The notes under the pieces are model-generated. The model saw only the letters and a program-made list of their open reading frames with translations. It was not told the DNA's origin and did no database searches. The translations under genes were made by a program, and so were the position numbers. DNA of 64,000 bases from contig VXAA01000915.1 in the NCBI GenBank assembly GCA_013399115.1, positions 1,118,908 to 1,182,907 on the forward strand, written 5' to 3'. The stretch is from Anseranas semipalmata (Eukaryota; Chordata; Aves; Anseriformes; Anseranatidae). This document shows positions 1 to 11,330 of the stretch, piece after piece; position 1 is the first letter of the stretch, and each line of letters opens with the position of its first letter.

Positions 1-640
1 TGAAAGGATGAAAGACTGGCTCTGAGGCAAATGGCAAGGTAGCAAGAGCATCAGATTTGGACCTAAGACTTGGGTTCAGTTTGCTTTTGTGGAGCCATCA
101 ATTTCCTTGGGGTGTTTCGGCAAGTTATCTCCTCTATCCCTTGCCACAGTTCTCCTTTGCAACACATGGCTACCTGGTAAGTGCCATGACAGAATAAGGT
201 GCTCAAATACAAAAGCAATGAGGAACATACAGGCTTCTAGATAGGGGACTGTTAGCCATCCTCCTAAAAGGTGAGAATCACTATTTCCTTCTACAGAGGT
301 ACCAAATAAGGCAGAGACTGGCATAAGAAGTTGTAGCAGGTCAACAGATGTGTAGGAAACAGAACCTGGGAGTCCTGATTGCTGTTCAGCACCAGCTGCA
401 AACGAAGTATGAGGACCCACTAAGAACCTGGCTGCAAGGACTGTGAAGTGTGTTTGTAAACCACAAAGCAGATTGATTTGGAGGTCAGTGGCTGTCTTCA
501 TCTTGCAGACATTCGCTCTGGTGCTGTACTGCACCAGCTCTACAGATGACTTTCCAAGTAGGTTTCCATTTTCAACCTAAATGACCTAGTTGAAGGAAGA
601 GCCAAAAGGACTTAGGTTCCTAAATCACATAGGCTGTAAT
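1..640. other. Intergenic, nothing recognised
   Basis: No coding pattern, splice-flanked exon or RNA gene could be supported. It lies downstream of the minus-strand miR-7 hairpin, so it could be the tail of the host transcript, but no clear polyadenylation signal was identified. Confidence 0.4.
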
Positions 641-956
641 CACAGAATCACGGAATTGTTGAGGTTGGAAGAGACCTCTGGAGGTTATCTGGTCCAACCT
701 GCAGGCTCATGCAGGGACACCTAGAGCCGGTTGCCAAGGGCCATGTCTAGATGGCTTTTGAATATCTCCAAGGATGGAAACTACAACTTTGGGCAACCTG
801 CATCAGTGCTCAGTCACCCTCACAGTATAGAACTGCTTCCTGATGCTCAGACAGAACCTCATGTGTTTCAGTTTGTGCCCAGTGCTGCTTTTTCTGGCAC
901 TGGGCACCACTGAAAAGAGCCTGGCTCCATCCTCTCTGCACACTCCCTTCAGGTAG
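641..956 (-). mobile_element. CR1 LINE fragment (3' end)
   Basis: The + strand reads as the complement of a CR1 3' end. It opens with CACAGAATCACGGAATTG, then the GGTTGGAAGAGACCTCTGG block, and continues through about 300 bases of typical CR1 3' sequence, including the segment resembling TTTTTCTGGCACTGGGCACCA. The element therefore lies on the minus strand with its 3' terminus at the low-coordinate end, and is cut off on its 5' side near 956. Many substitutions mark it as an old, inactive copy. Confidence 0.85.
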
Positions 957-1230
957 TAACAATGACAAGTGTGCAATGCTGAGCAGACAAAGAAAATGCT
1001 CTACAGCACCACCAATCCAAACTATTAAAGACATTTCAGTACTTACCTTTACCACTGGCCTCAGCAGGATTCAGGAATTTCATTTTCACACCTAAATATC
1101 TTTGAGAATAGAGGCTCTGGGTGGTATTGAAAATTTACTTGTTTCGGTTTTTAAAACGCTGTTGGAAGCAATGAGCTAGACTTTCAAAACAAGGAGGATC
1201 TCTAAGTGCCCAGCAGACCTCAGCAGCTGA

Positions 1231-1325
1231 GGTTCAAGCCCTAACTCTGCCACAGAATTGTTGTGGGGTCTTTGAGTGAGGCACTTAATGTTTCTCGATC
1301 CACATTATGAAGATAGTAATAGTTG
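1231..1325 (+). repeat. MIR-type ancient SINE relic
   Basis: GGTTCAAGCCCTAACTCTGC followed by TGAGTGAGGCACTTAATG and a tail ending AAGATAGTAATAG matches the order of the MIR SINE core (tRNA-derived B-box part, CORE, then the AATAATAG-like tail). It is badly diverged. Recognised by eye from the order of its blocks. Confidence 0.5.
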
Positions 1326-1682
1326 TTTTCAATGAGAAATTGCTTTGAAGTAAAAGCAGGTGAGTGGCATGCTTAGAGAGAACTGCTCATGGCTGCAGGA
1401 TGAGCCCATACAGCTTGGTTCTTCACAGACACTCCTCCTGCTGCTTCACTCAGAGCCCAGATTTGGTTAACTTCAAGGGGATGAGAGCTGAGGAGCAGAG
1501 TAAGTCACAGTCTCTGTCTCAGGGGCTGATACGACCTCCAGCCTGCCAAAGCACTTCAATACATACTTAGCTTTCAGGTCTGGAGCAGCTGTACCACAGA
1601 CGGGGCTCTCGGCAGGCAGCTGGACCAGCTCTGTGTCCCAGCCCATTCTGTCAGCAATCTCTCCTACCAGTGAGGGTGAAGA

Positions 1683-1770
1683 TCTGCACTATATGGCAGG
1701 CTATGATTTGTTGTCACCTTTATAAATCAGAACAACAAAATCACTAGTCTTCCACACAGAGCCAGACCAC
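1683..1770 (-). ncRNA. MIR7-3: microRNA miR-7 precursor hairpin (MIR7-3 ortholog)
   Basis: The minus strand carries the complete 24-base mature miR-7-5p (minus of 1731-1754, starting TGGAAGACTAGTGATTTT). The 3p arm is the minus of 1692-1713, starting CAACAAATCATAGCC. The two arms are separated by a 17-base loop and flanked by a basal stem (GCTCTGTG paired with the AGTGCAGA region). Vertebrates have several miR-7 loci with the same mature 5p. The loop start CTGAT, the TGTGTGGAAG lead-in and the downstream GCAGA resemble human mir-7-3. That locus also lies between DPP9 and FEM1A and is divergent to DPP9, exactly as here. miR-7 is a Drosha/Dicer-processed regulator enriched in neuroendocrine and neural cells. 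The locus assignment (7-3) rests on synteny plus flank resemblance; the miR-7 identity is seen directly. Confidence 0.95.
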
Positions 1771-2503
1771 TGAGAGCAGCACCTCCTCCTTCGGGACATC
1801 CTCCTTCATTTCTTCTTCTGTTATCCTTCCTTACTTGTTCTCATTCTTTCAACACTTGCTTCTCATTTCAGGGATGGATGCTAGGCATGTTAGGCAGTGC
1901 AAAAAAAGAAAAATAGTGCTCTTTGTGAGACCGTGTCAAATCTCACTATAATCGTCTATCCAATTTTGTGACTGTACCTGTGACTTTCTGCTCCATTTTC
2001 TCACTCAGGAGACTATATATGCCTATAAAAATTTGGATCATGTATTTTTCAGGGATATCAGGACTCAGCAGGATCTCCTTTTTCCATACCCTATGATAAA
2101 CTTCTCCTGGAGTGCTCTGTCAACCTGCCTATCTCTCAGTTGTATCTTGGTCTGCCTAAAATAAGTAAATGCAATATATACTTGGGAATGCTAGTGAAAA
2201 GGAATCAGGCAGCAAAGAAAAAGATAAGATAATGATAGCACAGAGTTTCCTGGGATCCTACTGAGAGACTGATTTAAGCAAGAAAAAACAAAACCTTTTT
2301 GCTGTTTCCTTTTCTCTGAATTTGTTGAAGAGCAATCTTTATTTCACCCCAGGTTTAGCTTTGCTTCCACTCCCCAGCTTTCTGCTGTTAATACCTTGCA
2401 TATTTCATGAATAACGTGTGAAAGGACAATGCTGGCTCACATCCAAGGAAAGGATCTTGCATTATTCCTTTTGACCGCCATTGTCTGAGCGAGGCATACT
2501 TAC
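1771..2503. other. Likely intron of the miR-7 host transcript
   Basis: No gene is seen. On the minus strand it lies between the candidate exon at 2504-2557 and the miR-7 hairpin, so it is probably intronic. It contains A/T-rich single-copy sequence only. Confidence 0.35.
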
Positions 2504-2557
2504 CTCAGCCAGTGGAATCGGGCAAGGGACGGCATCCTCCCTGTCGTCAAACCAAGC
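2504..2557 (-). ncRNA. Candidate exon of the miR-7 host transcript
   Basis: On the minus strand a long pyrimidine tract (TTTGTTTCTTTTTCTTTT) leads to AACAG at 2558-2562. Then comes a 54-base GC- and CpG-richer segment ending GGCTGAG directly before a perfect donor, GTAAGT, at 2503-2498. This is what a small internal exon looks like, about 0.75 kb upstream of the miR-7 hairpin on the same strand. The human MIR7-3 host gene is also spliced. Inference only: no transcript evidence is available. An earlier acceptor (AAGCCTTTCAG near 2650) would give a longer exon. Confidence 0.3.
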
Positions 2558-2752
2558 CTGTTAAATGTACTTTTGTGAGCAGTTGTAAAAAAGAAAAAGA
2601 AACAAAAGTATCCTTCAACAGCCTCTGCTCTGCAGAGCTGCTTTGCTGAAAGGCTTCTTTCATAGAAGGAGAAAGAATTTTCAGCAAAAGGAGAGAGTTT
2701 GCTGGTGCTGGCAGAGGTTGTGCCCCATGCAAGCTCACGGAGCGAGTCCAGC

Positions 2753-2793
2753 CTCTCCCTCTCCTCTCCCTCCCTCTCCCCCCTCTCTCTTTT
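2753..2793. repeat. CT-rich low-complexity tract
   Basis: About 40 bases of TCTCCCTCTCC-type polypyrimidine ending in a T run, with no interruption by G. It could serve as a splicing pyrimidine tract or a GA-rich promoter element on the minus strand, but nothing decides this. Confidence 0.6.
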
Positions 2794-3430
2794 TTTTAAA
2801 CATATGTGCTTTGTATGGACACTTTAATCAAACTCCAGATGGGTTGTTTCAATCTGGGGATTTGCTCTGCTCAGGAGATAACAATCCATTGTGCTAGCCT
2901 AGGTAGCAAGTGTGTTTGTGATAGCTGGAGCTGATACCAGGAGATGTCCAGGTGGTCTTGTTTAACAGGGGGTATTAGCGATACTGCCATTGTCCGGGAA
3001 ATCAGATAAAACTGCAGTCCAGGTGTTACCCTACACCGTGTTTGTGTAATGACATTGCCAACTGCCGATTGCTACCTACATCAAAATAAAGACCAAACAC
3101 GGCAGAAGGGACAATCCTGGGTGATATTTTCTGGTACAAGATCACCATCATCCCCAGACTTCCCAGTGTGCAGCATTTAAAGTGCAAAATTTAATCTGAA
3201 TAGAAAGTAGAACACTAGTGAGCATGCACCCCTTGCTCATACTGAATACAACTTTACTTTGATACATGCCTGTTCCTGGCCTGTGCTTGGATTTCCTAAA
3301 TTCAGGCATTTCCTCTAAACTGTAGCATATTTTCTGCCATGCCACAAAGTGTATACAAATGAAAATGCTTTGGGGGGCGTGGGGGGGGGCAAGAGAAAAT
3401 GGTTTGGGAATTGCTAACTTGGACTGTAAT

Positions 3431-3552
3431 CAGAACAGAACAGAACAGAATAGAATAGAATAGAATAGAATAGAATAGAATAGAATAGAATAGAATAGAA
3501 TAGAATAGTTCAGTTGGAAGGGACCTTCAAAGATCATCTAGTCTAACTGCAC
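3431..3552 (-). mobile_element. CR1 3' end fused to (AGAAT)n microsatellite
   Basis: Positions 3431-3508 are (AGAAC)n changing to about 12 copies of (AGAAT)n. They are followed by CAGTTGGAAGGGACCTTCAA and AGATCATCTAGTCTAAC at 3509-3552, the complement of a CR1 3' end. CR1 copies end in short tandem repeats rather than poly(A), and the pentanucleotide looks like an expansion of that tail. The element lies on the minus strand and is only about 45 bases long without the repeat. Confidence 0.8.
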
Positions 3553-6500
3553 TATCTCAGGTGACAACACTTTACAATTGTTCTGGAACTATGCTCTGCC
3601 TCACACAGTGATGCACCAGTTTGGGGAAGGGATTTGCCACAAGTTATCGCTAGAGGAGCACATAATAATCAAGAGAGAAGTGACTGTTTGGCTTCAGCAA
3701 GGGAATGAGGTCCTCTGTGTTTCTACACATATGTATTCCCTTTTAGGAGCATGGCATTTAGTAGAAATCATAAATTCCGTCCAGTCTCAGAGGTGTGCGA
3801 GACTTTTGTCTAGACTTCAGATAGGGTGATCTGTCTCTGTAGGGCCATATTTCTCAATGTGACATTTTTCAGGATGGGATCTGCCACTTGTAGTTTGTCC
3901 CAGAGATTTCAACAATGTGGAAGCTTATGCCTCCTTGTAATTGTGGCCGGTGAAACCCACAGTGCTGAGAAGCCACTGTAGTTTCTTTGTAATTGATTAT
4001 ATAGATAAGATCTAAACTTAGCTACAGAACATGGTGAAAAAAGCCTGGTTAGAAAGAATAGGGACTCAAGAGCTTAGCCTCCAGCTATCTGAGAAGAGAC
4101 TGGCTCATCACAGAGATCCCCAGCTGCACTTCCAGGCTGTAAATTAAACAAACAGTATTTCCTATACACCAGACCGCAGGGATGGTAGAAAGAACAGTGT
4201 GGCCTTATTGCTGTTATTTCCTTTGGTTTCAATCTCTGTCCTCTGCCCCCCACCTCCTTCTCAGACTAGTGTTGCCCACTTTACCCGATTTGTTATTTAT
4301 TACAATGGTTTAAAGAGAGGCAGGGGGAAAAATGCTCAGTGCAAATTATATTTTGAGCTGTTGTGCTTTGCCTCTTTGGCGGATAATAAATCTCTCTGGC
4401 AATGCTCCTCTGTATAGGATTTGTCATTAAATGCAATTAAACAAACCCTGCAGGTGTCCATGATCAGGCCTGCAGCAGCCCATTCACAACTGCAATGTTA
4501 TTATCATCCTGACAACAAAACACCAGATATTTCTTGAGCTCCTCTGATCGATGTGCTTGCCTGACATGGAACTGGAGGGAGGAGAGAAGGGGGGAACAGA
4601 ATGGTTCAAATGCTCTTTAGACTTATTGATGGAAAAGTCAAGAAGCTACTCAGCAATCAGAGGGAAGGTGGAAAAAGAAAAAGGCTAAGGAATAGGAGGG
4701 CTGAAAAGAAAAAAATTAGAGAAGAGTATTTGGGAGCAAATATATAGAAATGAGGCAATGTACCTCATCATATCCACGTACCCAATGATTTTGTTAATGT
4801 ACAAGACTAGAATTTAGGAGACGTGCAAGTGAGGTACTTTAGGTATGACTCTTCTCATGCAACTTTAGCCTGATAGCAGTAAGGCATTTAGTGTTAAGTG
4901 AGTCACGTAGGCTCCCTTTGCAGTCAGTGCAAAAATTAATCTCACCCTAAGACAGGACTTGACTGTTAGGTTGACTTGTTGTCCAGACATACCTGTCTGT
5001 CTCTGTTAACTGTAGCTGAATTTATGTGAGTAGGTTGGATCATATATCCAACTAATTGCAAATCCTACCCTTAACAACCAGAGGAATTGGCTTTTGCTGA
5101 ATGCATATTCCTTTCTGTCTTCATTCACAAGAACACATTTCCTGGTACAGCTATCAGGACTGCATGCTACAGAGACATTGCCAATATTTGTAGAAAGCAG
5201 ATGCAACAACTTTGCGGCAGAATTGATGTGTACTCTGACAATTGGGGATCAAGAAAAAAGTCCCATGGTTTATTTCAGCCATCCCAGGCAGCCTGCAGAG
5301 TATGAAGGTCAGGGATTCACAGGGGACTGCTTGCCATCAAGTCCAGCGAGGGAAAATTTTGCAAACACCAGTCAAATTATCCTGCCTGAATCATTTGCTC
5401 AGCTCAGCCTCAGGGTGCTCTGAGGATAAACCTCTTTCCTCTTCCGTTCTCACCCCAGGAAACCTAGTTTAGTTCAGCTGATTGCTGGGGCACATATAGA
5501 ATTGCAGTGACAAGGGATAGCTTATATTACTGTAGCCCCTTTGCAAATGCACAGTAACACAGAAAGAAAGCCATTTGTAGGTTGGATAAAGGGAGTTAAA
5601 TGAGTAGACTTCAGTAGTGTGTGTGCATAGGTAGAGTGTAAGGGATCATTGTTTACTTCTACAAAAACTATTGTCAGAGCCTTTAACTAATTATGCAAAG
5701 GTGATGTGCTAAGTTTTTATAGCCTCATCTGAAATGCCCAGTAGGGCAAACGGCATGAAACCCTGATTGCTGGCATCGAAGATGAAGTTGAGATTACGGC
5801 AGAAGGAATTGGGATTTCTGCTATCAATCTACAGGTCTCAGGATGACAAATTCCTTGGGCCGTGCATCTACATCACTATGAAGTGCTGGTCTTTGGCTCC
5901 TTGGTTGCTAGGGCAGTCCAGGTTTCTGTACCAAAGAATGTCCTCTTTTTCTTACTCTCCTATTCAAACATTGGAGGATTTCCCCCTGCCACTTTTTGTG
6001 TCCTTCTTTTCCCCATCCTATTACCACTTAATCTACTGGTTTGTGCCATTAGCAAACCAGTATGCAATTATCTGGTGACACAAGTCAGCATTGGTCTACT
6101 GAAGCTGGCAGAACTGCCACATTGCTATGGTATCACAGATTTTGGCCCTCAAGTCTGGCTACCAAGCGTCAATTCACTGGACACACCAATGGTTCCCCAG
6201 TTGTGGTCCATGGGTCAGGGGTAGTCTGCAAGGCCATGTAAAAATCCACAGTTACCAGCAGTATTTATGAGTAAGTCCATTTTGCATGGTTTCACATATA
6301 GTACCTGCGAACATCTGAGTGTGGCACTGGTTCAAAACTTTTGGGAGCCATGCATATGTGCAAAAATAGCAGTTTAACTGATAAGCACAGCATTGCCTGC
6401 CTGTAAGCACTGCTCTAGATTCCTCCATTTCACTCAATTTCTGCCTAGACCCTGCTCTCAGACGTGTCTGCCGAAATCTAGAAGCATCTCCGATTTATTC

Positions 6501-6654
6501 ATCCCAGATGCTGTAGGATTTATACTGGGGTGACAAAGCTGACACAAAGGGATGTGCTCTATTCTAGGGAAACAGACAACCCAGCAGACAAGAACTGGCA
6601 TGTCCCAGCTGCCAGTCTGAGGAGCCCAGTGCCTGTTAATGAGTGTCACTGGGA

Positions 6655-6750
6655 CAGATCTTCAGCTGGCGTAAATGAGCGCTAGCTGATTCTAACTCCA
6701 CAAGGACTTCAGTGGAACTCTGTTGATTTACACCAGATGAGCAGCTGGTC
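6655..6750. repeat. Old palindromic amniote repeat relic
   Basis: The arm CAGATCTTCAGCTGGCGTAAAT and the arm GATTTACACCAGATGAGCAGC form an imperfect inverted repeat around a centre containing GGACTTCAGTGGAACTC. Sequences of this type (a CAGCTGGTGTAAAT arm, a CTTCAATGGA-like centre, an ATTTACACCAGCTG arm) recur in reptile and bird genomes as very old repeat copies. The family name is uncertain. Confidence 0.4.
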
Positions 6751-7371
6751 CAGGGCCTGGGCTAGCCGGGGAAAACCCCCTGGAGTTTCCATCAGTGGGT
6801 GTGAGAGTGGGGTAGAAGCCAGCTGCATGTGTGAAGGGGTGCAGGAGAGCAGGCAGAAAGCAAATGAAGGGAAGAATGGGAAATGCACATCTTATTGGAT
6901 TGACTTCTCCAACAAATATATTTTTTCTTCTTTCCACTTCCCTTCTTCCCCACCTCCAGCAGCTCCTCTCTCACACTCTCTCTCTGCTGCTCATCTCCCT
7001 TTGTGCACCTCTTACCCACACTCTCCTTTCTAAACAGGTGCAGTTGCCACTCAATAGACTTTAATTACCACTTCAAGGGCTCTCACCAGGGTCTGTTGGG
7101 AGGGTGGAGATGAATTTTCCTGAGGATTATGCTTATGTCTGAGTTCTTTTTAGTCAGATGGCGGTATTACTGTCAGTCTGCATCCTTCGAGAGATTGTTT
7201 CTTCATCTTCTCTCTGCTTGTGTTAACAAAAAACAAAACTGCTGATAAATGAAAAGAAAGCAGCTATTAGCTACATTAATTATCAGGACAGCAAATTGGT
7301 CTAGAGAAAAATATTATGAACAGTTTTTAGGCAGGAGTCTAAGCTGGACTTCTAAAACATTATTTCTGCTT

Positions 7372-7440
7372 GCAAATAAAAAGCCCAATTTTCAGAAGTA
7401 GGATGCTCAGCATCTCCAAAGGTTTCTGTGGGAGACTGGG
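7372..7440. repeat. Probable old amniote repeat relic
   Basis: CAATTTTCAGAAGTAGGATGC followed by TCAGCATCTCCAAAGG resembles the widespread amniote repeat segment with CTCAGCACCTCCC next to CTGAAAATCAGGCC. Diverged and short; recognised by eye only. Confidence 0.3.
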
Positions 7441-10400
7441 GTCTAAAAATACAAGTTGTTTTTAACCACTTTACCTTCTTTTTGCTCTGTGCTCTTCCCA
7501 TCATATCTCGCTGGAGAAATGCACTGTTAATGCATTCTGCTGGTACCCTGGGGGATTCCTCCAGACCGAACATGTCAGTTGATTTCTGTCTTCAGCATAG
7601 TTTGCCTACGATGGAGAGTTATTCCCAATGTTTAGCTAGTAAAACAACATTTTTACTATTAAGATCCCCTTCAAAAGACAATCCTGGAGAATGCAGAGCA
7701 GAAGCTTATGTCCATCAGATCCGCTTGAAATTGTTTGCATAGTAAGTGAACATGCACTGGTGTTAAATGCAGATACGCACATAAATGTATATACATGTTT
7801 ATATGTGCTGATACATGCGCCACTGGAAAAGATAGTAACCGCAAACGTAACAGTATCTTTTGGGGCAGAGAAGGTTTCCAAATATTTTAAAATAATTTTG
7901 CTTTTGCTCAACATTAACATTTTTAATATTTTCATAAAATGAGAAGCAGGAAGGAGATTCTTTTATAGCAAATTAAGCAACATTTTCTTCTGCCAGAATT
8001 AAGTTTATTTTCCTAAACAAGCAATTCAGCAAACTAGGGAAATACTTAATGTAACCAAATCTGCATTACTGTGAATGTGTTTTCTGTGAAACATTTTGCC
8101 TAGGTCTGGGAGAATGTAGTTTTACATTAGGAATTAAGAGACTCTGTATGATCTGTAAAGGCCAAAGCCCAGCTTGTATTTCTGGGTTAGCACCCAGGCT
8201 CTTCTTATCCCTTGGGCATTACTAACCTTGCAACGAGGCTCAGACGCTGCTCTGAGGCTTTTATTTGTAGTCTCATCCATGCACCCAAATGGCATTCATT
8301 TCCCATCCAACACAGTCTGCCCCTGTGCGCTGCTGTCTGCTCTCAGATCTGGGCTTTTGTTGGTATCTGTAGTACAAAGACTGAAGAGATGAAGGAAGGA
8401 CAGATGGATAACACCGATGGGAATATGTTGGTAAAAAAGCAGAGCAATCATAATTGCACCTCTGTACTAAGATATCACTTTAGTCTTGGTTTGGGAATGT
8501 TGTGTTCCTCCTTCCTTAGGCTCAGAGTGCAACTATGACCTAATAAAGTAATGAGGTGCATGACACCGTGGACTCGGCCTGGGACAATGCTGCCCGATGG
8601 TACAGGGTCAGTGATGGTAAAAGGAAGAGGAATAGTGATGTACCTACAGGGGAATTCTCCCTGTGTGAGCACGTCTATGCCACCTCCTCTGGACTTTCTT
8701 CTCGCTCAGGGGGATCCATTCCCCTCTTCTCCATCAGGAATCCTGCAGTCCCTCCCTCTCTATTCCTGCCTTCCCTGGCCTCTGGAGATCTGCCAGCCCT
8801 CCTGACGCCTGTTCCCATTCTCATTTTCCCCTGATCATCTCAGGTTCTGTCCTTCCACTTCCTAGTGTAGCTCCTTCTTTTAGCTTCTAGGATTTAAAAA
8901 TCCTTCTATCTTCACCACCTCTCCCCTCCCTGCTTCCTTTTCTTGTGCATTTTGTTTTCCAGGTCTATCTCCCACATGTTCTCCTGCCATTGATGTGGGA
9001 CTAGGATGAACATTGATCACAGCCATCTCAAACCCATCTCTCTCTTTTCCCAAAGAGCCAATGAAAATGTCACCCATGAGATAATCATCATGTTGCTCAC
9101 GTCCCTTAATTGCTCTCAAAGTACACATCCAGGCTGCAGAGCCTCTTTGAAAGGCAGGTTCTGGCCTTTGGCACATTATTGACAGGCTGTTGATAGGCCC
9201 CTTTGTTGAGGAGCAATTTTGTCCCTTTTGCTGTACAATTTTTTTTTTATTTTTTTTTTTAAGACAGCCCTTTCAGAGAGTAGATTTTTAAAATAGAGCT
9301 GAGCTTCGAATGAACAGACACCAGACTTATTCCTGAGAAACAGTGACATACATGTGAGATGAGAGCTACCAGCATGTTTCATGCAGGACTCCATACAAGA
9401 AATCAAAGCTACGATGACTGATAGCCTCCTCCCTAGTTGCGTTTTATTCCTTCCCCTCCTAGACCTGGTAATTAGGTGTTTACTTGTGGTGTATCACTAA
9501 ATCATTAAATGCCTTGTGTGTTCCAGTATATGGTCTCTGGTAAACAAGTAAGAGAAAGTTGACACTCAAGCTGTGTGGCAACTCATTTGTATCTATTAGT
9601 GATAATTCTTTTGTTTATTTAATACCTGCTGACTAAAATGGACTAAGATTTCCTCATCACAGCAGCCCTTCACTGTCTTAAAAGCTGCACAGATCTGGGG
9701 CAATTGCTTGTGTGCATGCTAAAAAGTAATACTTGGGAGCAGAACAAAGCACACTTGCTCCCCCATTGCTGTCATGGGTGGAGATAACAGTCTGTGATCA
9801 GTCTGTGACACATGGCTGAACAATTCTCTCATCAGTCACTGGATTCCCCCAGTACACACATGCTTTAAAGCCACCCCTTTAATACAAATTTATTTTAACA
9901 TGCCCTCTGTAAGCTGGGGTCCCACCGTGGTAGGCACTGCGTGTACATCTTGAGTTAACCTCGCTGAAGCCTTCGGCATGGCTGTACAACCAAGTCTCTC
10001 TCTAACTAGACTTTCAACTAAATCTAACAGCAAAATCTCCAGGCTATATGCAACTAAAAACCAATCCTGAAAGAAATGAAATTCTTTCCTCTCTGAAACA
10101 ATGTCCTTCGGAATGATTTTGCTGTTAATGAACCCCAACTGAGCTGCTGTATTTTGGAGCCACTGGTGTGCATTTTAACAAGGAGCTCTCTGTGTGTGGA
10201 TGTGCATCAACATAGCCAGCCCCCATAATGGAAGTCTGTTCAGCATTGTAAGTCCCGCATTAGGCTGTGCCCGTAGGAACCCTGGGAAGTTCCACTGAGA
10301 CTGCCTGAAGGTAATCATCTCTCCCAGCCTCCTGGCTGTCCCTAACCAAGTGCTCCGCTCGCATCTATTCTAGGAAACAGCTCTGGAGATTACAAAGTTT

Positions 10401-11290
10401 AGACCCTAATGCATTCACTAGCAACAAGGGGGGAGAAGTGCTATTTGATTATAGATGAAAAGGAAAAATGCAAGGGGCTTTGGTATTCAGAAAAATTTCC
10501 AGCATGCTGTGATTTGGTTGTTGAACCCTGTAAGGGACTGAAAGCCCTTGAACTTCATTGTTTTCTCTGAGTCAGTACAGCCAAATCATAAGCAATACTT
10601 GAAAAACATAGTCCATCTAGAATTTATCATAGAGTCCTTCACGATTAAAATGATGCATCCCAGTGCTTCCCATTATAAAAACTTATTTCATGCATTACAT
10701 CCACTTAAATAAATATATTTTTTTTGTTGTTTAACAAACCCACATCACAGTAAGAAGAACATACACGTATTGTTTAGATCAGTGCATGTTATACAGAATG
10801 GAGTCCATTCTGTCAAAATTCAGGAAAAGGTGTTCTGTCAAACCCATTCCCCTGTTGATAGGCCAGCAGAAGAATATAATGCCTGTTTTCTAGAAAAAAA
10901 AAAAAAAGCTAATTTCTTTTTAAAAGTTGTGTATTCATTAATTGTTATCTATTGTTCCACCTACCTGCGTTGCACTTCATCAGGTTATGTAAAAGCTGCA
11001 GATACCTCTCTTGCCAAACACACCTTCGTCAGCAAGTAGTGAGAACTGTGCTAAAATAAAATGTTGGCTGGATTAGATGGAGTGGATTAGAAAGATGATA
11101 AAAGATAAGATAGGAGAAAATAAGACAATAAATAGGTCTGGCAAGATACATGGATAATCTTCCTCTCAGGCCAAACATGACAAGATAATAACCTTTTTCT
11201 TTTCTCTAGTTCCATTTGCTCTTGGATCTCTAGAGCTTTATGAATATCACTTAATTTGGTCTTCTGGTACGCCTGTAAAATGAGTATCAC

Positions 11291-11330
11291 AATGTCCATT
11301 TTTACAGAAAAAGAAGCCGAGGTACATTAC
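11291..11330 (-). repeat. MIR-type SINE fragment
   Basis: AATGTCCATTTTTACAGAAA followed by AAGAAGCCGAGGTACATTAC matches the complement of the MIR 3' part (a CCATTTTACAGATGAGG-like block, then CTGAGGCTCAGAG). Short and diverged. Confidence 0.4.
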
